Of a stretch of 64,000 nucleotides of DNA, positions 14,106 to 24,805 are shown piece by piece. Numbering within the stretch: the stretch's first letter is position 1; the number at the start of each line of letters is the position of its first letter. The position numbers and the translations under genes are program-made. This stretch comes from Chaetorhynchus papuensis (lineage: Eukaryota; Chordata; Aves; Passeriformes; Rhipiduridae), in assembly GCA_013396525.1 (NCBI GenBank), contig VWYX01000010.1, positions 1,564,446 through 1,628,445 on the forward strand. The letters are read 5' to 3'. The notes beneath the pieces were generated by a model. It saw only the letters and a program-made list of their open reading frames with translations. It was not told the DNA's origin and searched no databases.

Positions 14106-15764
14106 GCTTATTATTTTCTAGATTGTAACATGGGAGACATCAGTGAAATGATCCAGGACAACTTCCTTAGCATTCTTAAATTGCTAAAGATGTTCTGGTA
14201 TTTTGTGTGCTGTATTATTAATTTCCTGAAGAAATAGTACAGTTTCTGAAATTCATCTGAAGGCTTTTCTTCCAAACTCTCTACAAACGATTTTTCTATA
14301 ATATATGTGGCTTTTTTATGTATTCATGAGAACATAAGAACACCAATCTGGAAATATGGCTTTATGTGAACCTATATGGATCTGATATAATCCATTGTCT
14401 GTTCAAGTTAATGAGATTAGACACAATCCATAAATAATACTTCTGAAAGANCAACAAATCTACCTTTAACTGTGTAGTAGGTAACATAAAATTTATTTGT
14501 TTGTAGTATAGTCAGAATTACAGCATAGTAAGGGCTCTTTACTTGAGTTTCTGTGGTGAAAGGGCAGGACTTTTATTATTAGAATGCATGATCATTGCAT
14601 TCCATAAATGGGTATCTTCTTTGTAACTGTCGAGTCGTCACTCTTTCCTAAATACAAGGTGTGTAATAGGCAATAATTATATCTGTTGTTAAATCCAAGT
14701 AAAATTATGTGTTTATTATTTTATACCAACCAATATCTGCACATCTGGTTTTTTGGTGTATAGTTATGCAGTTCTGAGCTTTAATTCTAAATAGCCCTAT
14801 ATTATCCATATGGAAAAGACATGAACTAATTAAAATAAGCAAATCTTTTCAGGTAGTTTGTTATATACAGTGAAAAGGTTAATTTACCCCCATTTCTTCA
14901 AAGTGACGTGCTTATCAGTGGTCAGGACAGGGCTAACATTTCTGTGAGACTTGTGAAGTATTTGGTAAGTATACATGGTGGATGAATATGTAACATAAAG
15001 AATAATTTTTAATGATCCCAAAAGAACCAGTATAAGATTGATTTTCTTAAAATTTGAAAAAGGCACTGAGGCCTTTGTATAATATGACTTTCAAACTGTT
15101 CATGAGAATTGCTTGATCATGCACACTATGTTAAGAAATCTTCTGGGACTCTTAAAATGAAGGTCCTTTTTACTGTTGTAGTTGCTGGGGTATAAAAACA
15201 TTAGTATTCACGTCACTCTTCACTAGACCTAATCCTGATCCAAAAAGTAAATAGAAAGTAAGTTGATCTACTGTTTGCCCAAACAGTGGTTAAACATATT
15301 TTAGAAAATTTACAATCCCATATAAAACAGTTGTGCAGAAGTGTTCTAGAGGTTGCATAAGAATTGAGATGAATTCAATGTTAAAGCCCTTAATGCTTTA
15401 TTAGTAGTAGATTTCCACTGTGCTTTTGTACAGTGTAAAAGTGATTCAGTATAAATACTGGATAGAATTCAGAAAGAAAACACTTTTTAAGAAGTGGTAG
15501 CTGAACATTTCTCCTTCAAAATGTATTCTCACCTACAGAGCCTGGGAGACAAAAATCTTTATTTTATGCATCAATGTACTGCTCAAAGAAGTGATAAAAT
15601 CTTGTATTGTTAACATTTTGGAAAAGTCTTTTATTGCACATTGTGCTTTGCTTGTTGTTTGAAGAATTCGTAGGCCAGATATATGTGTTTGACGCAAAGA
15701 GTCTTTTTCAAAGGATTGTCAAAATAGCCAAGAGTCTAGTAAAAAGGTTAAAGTTTTGATGCTT

Positions 15765-15815
15765 GTGGTGGGGGGGTTTTGTATCGGTGTGGGTTTTTTC
15801 CTTTTTTTTTTTTTT
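15765..15815. repeat. T/G-rich tract
   Basis: G7, then T-rich sequence with a GGG group, then a long T run. Same character as the other T/G tracts. Confidence 0.75.
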
Positions 15816-16395
15816 ATGTCTGGTTGATACTTGTATATCAGTCAACTCAGCCTCGAGTATGAAAGAGTTTCCATAAATATAAAATGTCTAATTTCCTTTT
15901 TTCCCTGTCTCTGAGTTTAAGTGACTTTATGAGATATTGGGCCTTGCATAATACCAGCAAAATCAATTAATATTTCTTATTCCTGCTGTAAGGGCATAAA
16001 GTATGTTAGGAGCCACAGCTCTTTCCTGAAAACTATGCACAAAGATCCACTGCCATAATATTTTTGAGAGTGTGCAATAGTGCACTACTCCAGTACCAAG
16101 ATATTCTTCCATAGTTGCATGTTTCTGAAAAGATAATTTCTGTATCCCTCCCTCTTTTTGACTTACTCAAAAATGTAAGCATTTATCATGGGACACACCA
16201 AATAAGCCAAGAAGGAAAAATAGATTTTTGCAAAATTCAGATATATAAATATGACTTTCAGTACAAAGCTGTGTTATATTAATTTTGAATACATGGAAGG
16301 TTTTTCTAATTTGTCATCTATTAAAAAAATTTTGTTTTTTCAGGTTGAAACAAAAAGAGCCCATCTGGTCTTAAACGGAACAAGAGAAACACTAC

Positions 16396-16421
16396 AGAGA
16401 GAGAGAGAGAGAGAAAGAGAG
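16396..16421. repeat. (GA)n microsatellite
   Basis: About 13 GA units with one interruption (GAAAGA). Confidence 0.9.
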
Positions 16422-17059
16422 TCCAAAAATAACCTAAAGTATCTTTAACTAATTTTTCTAAAACATAGTGCTTAATTTCCTTATTTTTTTCTTTTATAGT
16501 ATTTGTCAGAATTTCAAAATGATTGACCTTTTAGAAAAGTAAAATTAGGACATGCCATTTTAAATATGACCAGATGCTTTTAGAATCCCTCTAAATGTTT
16601 CTGTGATTTTGACCTAAAAAATCAGTTTTGAGTTTATTTATAAAAATCTGCTTTAGTTAGTCGAAATTTTAGTTCCTCCTAAGTTTAACTCCTTCCACTT
16701 CCATCATGGATGTCTGACATCCTCTGCAAATGTAGACCTGCTCTGTAGCATTTATCTAATTAGCACATATCACCTGTCTCATAAGAGATGAAAACAGTTA
16801 ATTTTCTTTTCTTTTTTTTTTTTTTTAAATCTTGAGGAGTGAATTCTGGAAGACAATTCCTACCTTGAAATTGACTTCCTTTTTTTTCTAATAATTTAAA
16901 CTGAACATGCATATTTGTTGGTCAGCATGATGAAACTTAAATGAGATGTGTTTTTTTTAACCTAAGCTGATAGTATGTAACTTATTGTGTTAAAGCAGGT
17001 GGGGTTTTAATTTGAAAGCTGGTGTAAATTATTTCATACACTTTTATAACAATTTCTGC

Positions 17060-17095
17060 ATATATATATTGAAATACAGTAAATATATATATAAT
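17060..17095. repeat. AT-rich microsatellite
   Basis: Two short runs of alternating TA separated by a non-repeat spacer. Confidence 0.7.
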
Positions 17096-18191
17096 ACTAA
17101 CATTAGGTATACAAAATGAATACATTTTTTCTTACTCTATATCCTTTCCTGCTCTTATTAATACTTATTCATGTCTTCAGCAAGAAAATAGGTTCTTATT
17201 TTATATGGTTCAACTACTTTTTGTCCAAAACCAGTAGTCCCTTGTTTGAAAAACTGACAATTAAATTGACACTGAAGGAGTATTTTATCGTTATATCAAA
17301 TTTCTTTTTTCTTCATGTAACTAGAAATACATAGAAACAAGATAATTTGAAGATTCATATGGAGTCAGTGTATGGAAAGCAGATTTAAAAGGTGGCAACA
17401 AAAGGATTTTGAAGTTGATAGGTGTTAAAGACTTTTATTTTGGATTTTGAAAAATGCAGTTTCTTTCTTTCCCTGTTTCTGATCAGAAAGAGCTTTATTC
17501 ACTGGCCTATTTCTTATTTTATCACTGAATTAACCTTCTCTTCCGTTTTCCTATATTCAAAGGCCCATTTTGCTCAAAAAAATTACAATATCTTCTATTT
17601 GAAACTTATTTCCCTCATTCTCAGGAAACTAGATACCTTTTGCTTGTCAGTCACCATTAATGACTTATGTTTTCAACATTTAGCACTGAAACATGCACAA
17701 ATATTTTAAAGTAAAAGAAAGCAGTCTTAGAAAATTACACACTATTAAATACACTGTATTAGTTACTAATATTGGATAGAACAACAAATACCTGGTATCT
17801 CTTCCAAACTGCAACCTCATGTACAGCTTCATTAACTTTTACCTATTCTCTGTCCCTAAATGGCAATTGCCAGAAGCTAAAATTGTACTGCCAGAAGGTA
17901 AAATAGTATGTCAGGGAGAAATAACCCTCCATAAACTCATTTCTTTCATGCAGCCCTTTAGCAGAAGTGAGATGCTGTGGATCTGACCTACCTTACGCAT
18001 TATTATGCATAAGCTAGGCTCTACATTCACAGTGTCTGGGAGAACTAGTGTATATTTTGATACAGAAACATGTTATTTGCATCCCTAGTGTTAGTCATTT
18101 ATCAATATACCGAGCTTCAACGTGGGAGGATTGGTCAAGGTTCACATGGCATACAATACAAATGCTGACAACCAGTTTATTGTAACTATTG

Positions 18192-18465
18192 AAATCATAG
18201 TGTTTCACAGGATCACTAAGCAAAAGAATCACAGAAATTGATGGTTGAAGGTTGGGAGGGACCCTTGTACAACCTCCCTGCTAAAGCAGGGTCACTTGCA
18301 GAAAGCTGGCCACGACCATGTCCAAATAGCTTCTGAGTATCTTCAAGAGCAGCTCACAACCCTTCTGAGCAGCCTATGCTTCCACAGTGAAAAAGTGCCT
18401 CCTGGTGTTCAGATGGAACTAACTGTGTTTCATTTTGTGCCCATTGTCTCTTGTCGAGTCACTGG
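18192..18465 (-). mobile_element. CR1 LINE copy 1, 3' part
   Basis: This is the 3' end of a CR1 non-LTR retrotransposon lying on the minus strand, so its 3' end is at the low coordinate. The match is by recalled family sequence: the stretch from AATCACAGAA (about 18226) through the hallmark CAGGGTCAC, the 'GTTCAGATGGAACT' block and 'TGTGCCCATTG' follows the bird CR1 3' region in order. CR1 ends in short octamer repeats (ATTCTATG type); here they survive only in degraded form at 18192-18235, so the exact end is uncertain. The element is interrupted at 18465 by an LTR and resumes at 19215. Confidence 0.9.
18461..18465. repeat. Target-site duplication, left copy (ACTGG)
   Basis: Identical to 19215-19219. 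Joining CR1 across these two copies restores the expected CR1 order GTCACTGGGC, so the 5-bp duplication was made by the LTR insertion. Confidence 0.88.
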
Positions 18466-19214
18466 TGTTATGAACCAGTTTAAAACCAGAAGAGCAAAGA
18501 AGATTAAGTCTCTGTGTATAAAATGGAAAGAACTTTGGAGGTTCAAAATTTTCCCAAAAGAACACGATTAAAACCAAATAAGATTAGATGTTGATGCCAA
18601 AAAATTGATATATTCTTATTTAATAGTAAGAGAGACAAAAAGAAAGAAAGAGAAAAGTAGAGAAAAGTAGAGAAAAGTAGAAAAAAGTTAGAAAAAGCTA
18701 TGGTTACTTTAAAAAGCATAGGATAGGTCACCACCATACTGTGCTACCTTTGTTGCTGCTGAGACAGTGTGGGGGGAGCGAAGCAGTTTTTGCCTTTTTT
18801 TCTCCTGCTGTTTGAAGTATCTTACCTGCCTTCTCCAACCTCCGCAGCAGTTTGGCTGGAATGCGGCAGCCTGTCCTCCGAGATGCAGGCACGGTGCCCA
18901 ATCCTCCTGATTTTGTTCCAGGGCCGAAGGATTGGGGGTTTCTCCCTCAGGGAAGCAGCATCGGCTCCTGGAGGCCTCAGGCTGTCTCACGGCAGGCAGT
19001 GGTGGTGGGGGCGAAAGGCAAAGGTCAGGGATTCTGCACTTGGCTTTCCCTTCCTTATTTTGCACCGTATTCACCTTCCTTTTTGTGGGCCTCAAGGCGG
19101 GCTACTCACAGTCCATCCCGCAGGTAGTTTTCAGGTGTTCAAGAGTGATTATGACAAGCGGACATAATGACGAAGCATTTTTTGAAGCCTTTCTCTTACT
19201 ATCAGGCTCTTACA
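18466..19214 (-). mobile_element. Solo LTR (749 bp) nested in CR1 copy 1
   Basis: The segment begins TGTTATGAACC and ends CTCTTACA, so it has the TG...CA ends of a retroviral LTR. It is flanked by exact 5-bp direct repeats (ACTGG) and splits a CR1 element whose sequence continues cleanly on both sides. A 5-bp duplication is common for class III (ERVL-type) and some other LTR elements. I do not recognise the family. The minus strand is preferred because ATTAAA (plus-strand 18619-18624) lies about 150 bases before the 3' end, like the other LTRs here; a plus-strand TATAAAA near 18518 leaves some doubt. The central part (about 18760-19160) is much richer in G+C than the rest of the window. Overlapping open frames in it (for example 18709-19095 minus, 18769-19167 plus) resemble no protein I know. 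Confidence 0.85.
18627..18698. repeat. Purine-rich tandem repeat inside the LTR
   Basis: Three exact copies of the 10-mer AGAAAAGTAG (18651-18680) and one degenerate copy, preceded by GAAA-type purine sequence. Confidence 0.85.
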
Positions 19215-19219
19215 ACTGG
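19215..19219. repeat. Target-site duplication, right copy (ACTGG)
   Basis: Direct repeat of 18461-18465 bordering the 749-bp LTR. Confidence 0.88.
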
Positions 19220-20560
19220 GCTCCACTGAAAAAATCCTGACTGTAATTTCTTTACACTGCTACCCCATCTATCTGCACAAATTAAAGACATCATCCTCAA
19301 ACTTCTCTCTCCCAGCTGAACATTCACAGTTCTCTCAGCCCTCCTGCACAGGAGAGTTTCTCACGCCCCTAAGTCATCTTTGTGGCCCTTTGTTGGATGC
19401 ACTCCAGTAGCTACATGTCTCTCTTGTACTGGGAGACCAAAAGTTGACAAGAGTGCTCTAGGTGTGGTCTCACCAGTGCTGAGTAGAGTGGAAGGACCAC
19501 CTTCCCTGACCTGCTGGCAATGTCCCACCTAATCCCTCTAGGAAGGTTCTTAGTGCTGTAGACATATTGCTGTTTCCATGTGCAAGTTTGATCCCCTATG
19601 GCCTTCCCTGTGAAGTAGCTTAAAAGAAGAATTATGCCCATCATGGATCCTGTTTGCCTGACAGTACTCCTCCTAAGGTCCAGAACTCTGCACTGCTTTC
19701 TGTTGAACTGTATGAGGTTGCTATGAGATCATTTCTTCAACTCTACAAGGTCTAGATGGCTACAGAGCCCTCTGGCACATTATCCACTCCTCCCAGTCCC
19801 ATACCATAATCAAACATTTTAAGGCTACACTTCGCCTCATCATCCAGATAACTAATAAAGATATTGAATATGATTGGACCTAGTATTTACCCCTGGGGTA
19901 TGCTGCTCGTCACTGCCCCATATTTTGTTGTTATTTAAGCCTTTTAACACAGCTAGCTCTCAGCCCATCTCCTCATCCAACCCGTACTACTTCCTCTCTA
20001 CTATGAGGAAGTTATGGGAGAAGGTGCCAGAAGACTTACTGAATTCAAGGTAGACAATATTTACTCCTCTTCCCTAGTCTAGAAACTTGTCTTTTGATTG
20101 TAAAAGGTTACCAGATATGCCAAGCATGACTTCTCCTTGGTGAATCCGGGTTTACTGCTCCTCATCACCTGTAGATAACTCCTGCGTCTGGCAAGAATTC
20201 CCAGGATTAGCTGTTCTATAATCTTCCCAGGTATGGAGGTAAGGCCAGAAGGGCCTGTAGTTCCCTCAATCCACCTTCCTGCCCCTGTGGAAGGTAGGGG
20301 GATGTGCTATCCTTCAGTTCTCAAGCACCTCTTCCAATTTCTATGTTTGTTCAAAAATTAGTGGCTCTGCACAGCTGGCCTCTAGCGTGTGGGTACATTC
20401 CTTAGGGCTCATAGATTTATTTGTCTGGTTTGCTTGAGTATTCAGTAAGCTGACTCTTTATCAACGAGCATATGTCAGCCTCACTCCAGGCTTTTCACCT
20501 GTTCTCCAGGGTCTGGTAAAGACTGGTGTTTAGTATCTCAGCCTTCTTTTAATGCGGTGT
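19215..20560 (-). mobile_element. CR1 LINE copy 1, 5' part
   Basis: Continuation of the CR1 element that begins at 18192. Recognisable blocks appear in CR1 order on the minus strand: the region whose plus-strand text reads 'CATCTTTGTGGCCCTTTG' and 'TCTTGTACTGGGAGACC' (19371-19440), then the reverse-transcriptase core around 19900-20250, then the segment upstream of it to about 20555. The similarity fades at about 20560, so the copy is 5'-truncated, as most CR1 copies are. Its subfamily differs from copy 2, judged from the different 3' sequences. Confidence 0.88.
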
Positions 20561-21326
20561 TTCATTCATATCATTTTGTTTCTTTATGAGTAACAATAAA
20601 ATGAGCTGAGGTTTCTCATCTATGATGAGTATAATCTGTTGAAATTCAAAATACGAATAAATTAAATTTAAAATGGTTTTGGACTAGCATATTTTTAAAG
20701 AATAAACAAGTGCGAAGAACACATTTTTACTGCTTTTTACTGGTTTTTTTCTATTTTTTTAATAGAGTGAAAGATGTTCTCTGCTACCCCTTGTTGCCAG
20801 TTTCAAAGAATTTTATTGAAATAAGTCTTACTAAAATTAAACCCCTTCTTTTCTGTTTCATGTACTTCTAGGGTAAGCAATTTGCACCTTTATTGCCTGA
20901 AAGTCATGAGACATTTCTCACAGTTTCAATCTCAGCTGTAAATAACAGTTCTGGGTTTGTGAATAACAATTTAAACTGATGAGCTCTGTAATTTGGTAGT
21001 CTTCCATTCCAGACTAAATAAGGTCCAGTTAAGGCAAAAAGCATGCGACATTGGTGTTTTAAAATAGCATGAAATCTTTAATATTTCATGGTTTTTAAAA
21101 TTTAAGGTTTTTGGCATGTAAAATAAAAGAAAAATCCCACTAAAGTGGTATGAAAATAACATAGTAGATGTGCTATAAAATGTTAGTTGAGCTGACCACC
21201 ATGCTATGTCAAGCTTCATTGAAATTTTTCAACTTCACTGAATTTTTCAACTGCTTAAACTAAAGCAAAAACTACTATTAATTCACAATTTTTGTTAATC
21301 AAAGTAAACTTTAAGTTAGATAAGGA
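20561..21326. other. AT-rich non-coding DNA
   Basis: Nothing recognised between CR1 copy 1 and the first copy of the unassigned duplicated sequence. Confidence 0.6.
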
Positions 21327-21526
21327 AATTGATAGAATTAGTTCAATAGCAAACTGTAAAAATGCTCAAAGAGTATATATACTAGATCCCAATATGCCAA
21401 TTTTTTATCATATTGGGTCAAAGCTATGCTATCCTATTCAAAGAGGAAAAAATGGACGTTAGGATAAACATTGTGGTTATGCATAAAATCCTTACATTTT
21501 TTTCAGTTAAACTGTGTTAGTTAAAT
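21327..21526. repeat. Unassigned direct duplication, copy A
   Basis: It aligns with 22274-22463 with small gaps. The best core is AAGCTATGCTATCCTATTC (21421-21439), matching AAGCTATACTATCCTATTC in copy B with one difference, followed by a shared GGAAAAAATGGAC. Upstream both copies share AATTGATA, TGTAAAAATG and TTTTTATCAT in the same order. The last 40 bases are a weaker match. I do not know the family. Confidence 0.7.
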
Positions 21527-22273
21527 ATTGCGTTGCATGTTAATGCATTTATATAGCGCTATTTCAATGGCAGTATTTTGTCTTTCAAAATAAAAAATTG
21601 TAGATAGTGCTTTTCTTTTCCTCTTTCTAACTATGTAGTAACGATTCAAAAGAACTCCTCAGGTTTTTCCAATTATCTATAAAATACAGTGTTTCCATAC
21701 CATCTCTCTTTCATAATTTGTTTTTGTTTGGTTTTTTTTTCCATTCCACATAATATATCTTTGAGGTAAAATTTCCTAAAATAATTGCGTTACAAGAATA
21801 ATAAATAAGCAGCAAAATATTTTGAAACATACATGCATGTCTAGAGATACCTGAAAACGTACCTTTCTGTTTTTACACACTGTATTGAAAAATGTCTGAA
21901 GTTCCTTAAGCATGTAAGACTTTGAAAAATCAATTCATTTTCTCATTCATAATTTATTAATTGAAGCTATTGGCTCCTGTCTTCTGAGAATCTCAAAACT
22001 AGTGTTCTAGGTATGCAGGATTTCTTTAAGCGCTTGTGCCTAAATGCAAGTAGAGCTGTGCTCAAGTTAAAACTCTAGTTACAGAATTCTTAACCATTCT
22101 TCATCGCGAAATAACTGCCTGCCTGAGATGGAATATAAGGGAAATAAACTGTTCTATATCTAAATAACTTATATATTCTTTATATATATAGAATTTTCTG
22201 ATTAGGATTTTATTTCCTGTTTTTTGGGGGGTTTTTTTGTTGGTTTTTTTTTTTTTTTTTTGTAACTGGCAAG
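21527..22273. other. AT-rich spacer with T/G tracts
   Basis: Sequence between the two copies of the unassigned duplication. It holds T/G tracts at 21718-21741 and 22219-22262, the second containing G6 and a T run of about 19. No gene is recognised. Confidence 0.6.
22219..22262. repeat. T/G-rich tract ending in a long T run
   Basis: T6, G6, T7, GTTGG, then about 19 T. It directly precedes copy B of the unassigned duplication and may have disrupted its 5' part. Confidence 0.8.
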
Positions 22274-22463
22274 CAATTGATAAATTCAACTGCAGAATGT
22301 AAAAATGAAGGATAAGTGTATTAGGTCATATAAAGTCCAGTTTTTATCATGAAGCATGAAGCTATACTATCCTATTCTGAGGGGAAAAAATGGACATCAA
22401 TATGAAACTCGGTGGGTTTAATTCGAAACTTATCAGTTATCGAAGGTATCACATTAGTTATAA
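22274..22463. repeat. Unassigned direct duplication, copy B
   Basis: Same orientation as copy A and about 950 bases away. The shared block order is AATTGATA, TGTAAAAATG, TTTTTATCAT, the 19-bp CTATCCTATTC core, then GGGGAAAAAATGGAC. Several 1- to 4-base gaps separate the copies, so the duplication is old, or both are copies of one dispersed family. Confidence 0.7.
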
Positions 22464-22612
22464 AAAAAACCCCTAAATCTGTTTTAGAAATAGGCACGAT
22501 TTGAGGTTTGTCCTTGTTGTAAGAACCTGAAGAGTGCCAAAGGCCCAAGTGAACTGTATGAAAGATCATTGTTTAACAAAATGATACCTTTTGTGTTTTT
22601 CTCCACAGGAAA
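22464..22612. other. AT-rich spacer before CR1 copy 2
   Basis: Short non-coding stretch with nothing recognised. Confidence 0.5.
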
Positions 22613-24805
22613 CATAGAATCATAGCATAGTTTAGGTTGGAAGAAAGCATAAAGATGATCTAGTTCCAGCTGCCCTGCCATGGACAGGGACAACTTCCAC
22701 TAGACCTAACTGCCTAAAGTCCCATCTAACCTTATCTTGAACACTTCTAGGGATGAAGCATCCATAGCTCCTGTAGGCAACGTGTTCCAGTGCCTCACCA
22801 CCCTCAGAGAAAGGAACTTCTTTCTAGTATATAATCCAAACCTATTCTCTTTCAGTTTAAAGCCATTGCCTCCTGACCTATCACTACAGGCCCTTGTGAA
22901 AAGTTCCTCTTCAGCCTTATTGTAGGCCCCCTTTAGATAGGAGGGTCACAATAAAAACAAAATCTCCACGAAAACTCCCTTCTCCAGGCTGAACAACCTC
23001 ATCTCTTTCAGTCTGTCTTCAAAGGAGAGGCACTTCAGCCCTTAGACCACCTTTGTGGCCCTTCTCTGGACTGACTCCAAGAGATCCGCATCTTGGAGAG
23101 AATCCCCTCCCTCAACCAGCTGGCTGTGCTGCTTTGGGTGCAGCCCAGGACATGGTTGCCTTTCTGGGCTGTAAGTGCTGTACGTGCACATTGCCAGCTC
23201 ATGTTTGAGCTTGTTGTCAACCAACACCCCCAAGTCCTCCTCCTCAGGATGGCTTTCAATCCATTCTTAGCTGAGCCTATATTTTGGTTGGGATCTCCCC
23301 CATTCAAGTGTAGCACCTTTCACTTGGCTCTGTTGCAGCTCGTGAGGTTTGCATGGGCCCACCTCTCAAGCGCATCAAGGTCCCCCTGGATGACATCCCT
23401 GCCCTCCAGTGTGTCCACTGTACCACAAAGCTTGGTGCTGCCCAACATACTTGCTGAGGGTTTACTCAGTCCCACTGTCCACGTCACCAAAGGTGTTAAA
23501 AAGTATTGGCTCTAATACCAGTTGCTGAGGAACGCCACTCATCACTGTTCTCCACTTGGACATTGTGTCATTGACCACAAATCTTTGAGTGCAGTGATTT
23601 AGCCAGTTCCTTATCCACCAAGTGGTCCGTCCGTGTTTCTTCACTTTAGAGACAATGATGTCATATGGGACGGTGTCAAATGCTTTGCCCAAGTCCAGGT
23701 AGATGACATTAGTTGCTTTTCCCTTATCCACCATCACTCTAACCTCATCACAGAAAGCCACCAGATTTTTCAGGTAGTATTTGCACTTAGTGAAGCCTTG
23801 TTGGCTGTCATCAATCACTTCTTTGCTTTCCACGTGCTTTAGCACAATTTCTAGGATGATCTAGTCCATGGTCTTGCCAGGGACAGCAGTGACACTGACT
23901 GGCCTGTAGTTTCCTGGGTCTTCGTATTTCCCTTTTTGAAAATGGGGGTTATTTTTCTCCTTTTCCAGTCAATGGGACCTTCATCAGACTGCTGCAACTT
24001 GTCAAACTTGATGGATAGTGGCTTAGCCACTGCACATGGCAGTTCCGCTAGGGCCCATGAATGCACCTCACCAGTTTCCATCAGCTTGTGTGCCCTCAGG
24101 TTCCTTAGGGGTTCTCAAAACCAGGCTTCTACAGCAGACCACTCTTCATTGTCCTAGACCCTGCTTCTGCCTTTGGCAACTTTGTCAATGTGGCTACTGC
24201 ACTTAGCAGTGAAGACCAAGGGAAAAAAGTCATTGACTACCTCAGCTATCTCCATGTACTGCATAACCAGCTCTTCTTTTCTTTTTATTCCAGAGAGGGC
24301 CCACACTTTCTCTAGTCTTCCTTTTATCACCAATGTACCTATAAAAGCTTTTCTTGTTGCCCTTCGCATCCCTGGTCAGATTTAATCCTGGCAGTGCTTT
24401 AGTTTTCTTAGATTGATCCCTGGCAGCTTGGACAATCTCTCTGTATTTCTGCTAGGCGGCATGTCCTTGCTCCCACTGTCTGTAGGCTTCCTTTTTCTGC
24501 TTGAGTTTGTCCAGGAACTCATTGTTCATCCATGCAGGTTTCCTGGAATTTTTTCCTGACTTCCTTTTTTGTTGGGATACATCACTCCCAAACCTGAAAG
24601 AGGGGATCTTTTAATATTAACTAGCTTTTCTGGGCCACTCTTTCCTCCAGATAAAACCCATGGATGGATAAAACACATCCATTCTAGCAAGCACATCTCT
24701 GAGGAGGCCAAAGTTTTCTCTAAGTCTAAAGTAACAAGCTTGCTGTGTGCCCTCCTTGCTGCCCTGTCCATATTAGCTATTGAAGCAATTGTTTTTCACG
24801 CTGAA
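22613..24805 (-). mobile_element. CR1 LINE copy 2, 5'-truncated
   Basis: A roughly 2.2-kb CR1 retrotransposon on the minus strand. The 3' end is sharp: plus-strand CATAGAATCATAGCATAG at 22613-22630 is the reverse complement of the terminal octamer repeats (ATTCTATG) of CR1. Next come the classic 3' blocks (TAGGTTGGAAG, CTGCCATGGACAGGGACA, CCAGTGCCTCACCACCCTCA) and then ORF2. The similarity continues back to the region between endonuclease and reverse transcriptase and fades at about 24805, so most of the endonuclease domain, ORF1 and the promoter are missing. CR1 usually makes no target-site duplication, and none was seen. The copy is more complete and better preserved than copy 1. Confidence 0.95.
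22690..24805 (-). pseudogene. CR1 copy 2 ORF2 remnant (endonuclease end and reverse transcriptase)
   Basis: Decayed ORF2, read on the minus strand from high to low coordinates. At 24771-24526 RAARRAHSKL marks the link after the endonuclease domain. At about 24545-24400 comes the PAWMN-type block and a lysine-rich stretch with a TAG stop at 24452-24454. At 24369-24154 the fragment VVNDFFPLVFTAKCSSH is the start of the reverse-transcriptase region. At 24081-23851 WKRRKITPIFKKG is the DWK...TPIFKKG block. At 23845-23462 is the best piece (127 codons), with IYLDLGKAFDTVP at residues 48-60 and SGVPQ...LEPILFN at 103-117. A TAA at 23462-23464 ends that frame, and the catalytic FADD block (about 23436-23450) is lost to an insertion and substitutions. 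At 23316-23035 lies the C-terminal block with SVQRRATKVV. No active enzyme is possible. Confidence 0.93.

Larger units (their letters stand above)
14106..18191. other. AT-rich non-coding DNA
   Basis: No gene recognised. It contains one undetermined base at 14451, a T/G tract at 15765-15815, a GA microsatellite at 16396-16421 and an AT microsatellite at 17060-17095. Short open frames at 17116-17709 are hydrophobic products of T-rich DNA. Confidence 0.6.
18300..20550 (-). pseudogene. CR1 copy 1 ORF2 remnant (reverse transcriptase)
   Basis: Broken coding region of CR1 ORF2, which in intact elements encodes an endonuclease and a reverse transcriptase. Only the reverse-transcriptase part and the C-terminal region are represented. 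On the minus strand near 20043-20065 the fragment NIVYLE lies where the family has the YLDF/YLDL reverse-transcriptase block, followed by a garbled KAFDT-like stretch. The open frame 19411-19644 holds PLYSALVRPHLEH (residues 52-64) and QYKRDM, the conserved C-terminal block of CR1 ORF2. Stops and frameshifts occur throughout. The LTR at 18466-19214 cuts the frame in the part that encodes the last roughly 100 residues. It cannot give a functional enzyme. Confidence 0.85.

Noticed and set aside
13857..14237. 126-codon plus-strand open frame rich in F, C, G and L
   Set aside because: It is made by the T/G-rich low-complexity tract.
18709..19240. Five overlapping open frames of 91-132 codons on both strands
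   Set aside because: They lie inside the GC-rich centre of the 749-bp LTR, where stops are rarer by composition. No domain is recognisable.
23093..23515. 140-codon plus-strand open frame
   Set aside because: It is antisense to the reverse-transcriptase region of CR1 copy 2, which explains its length.
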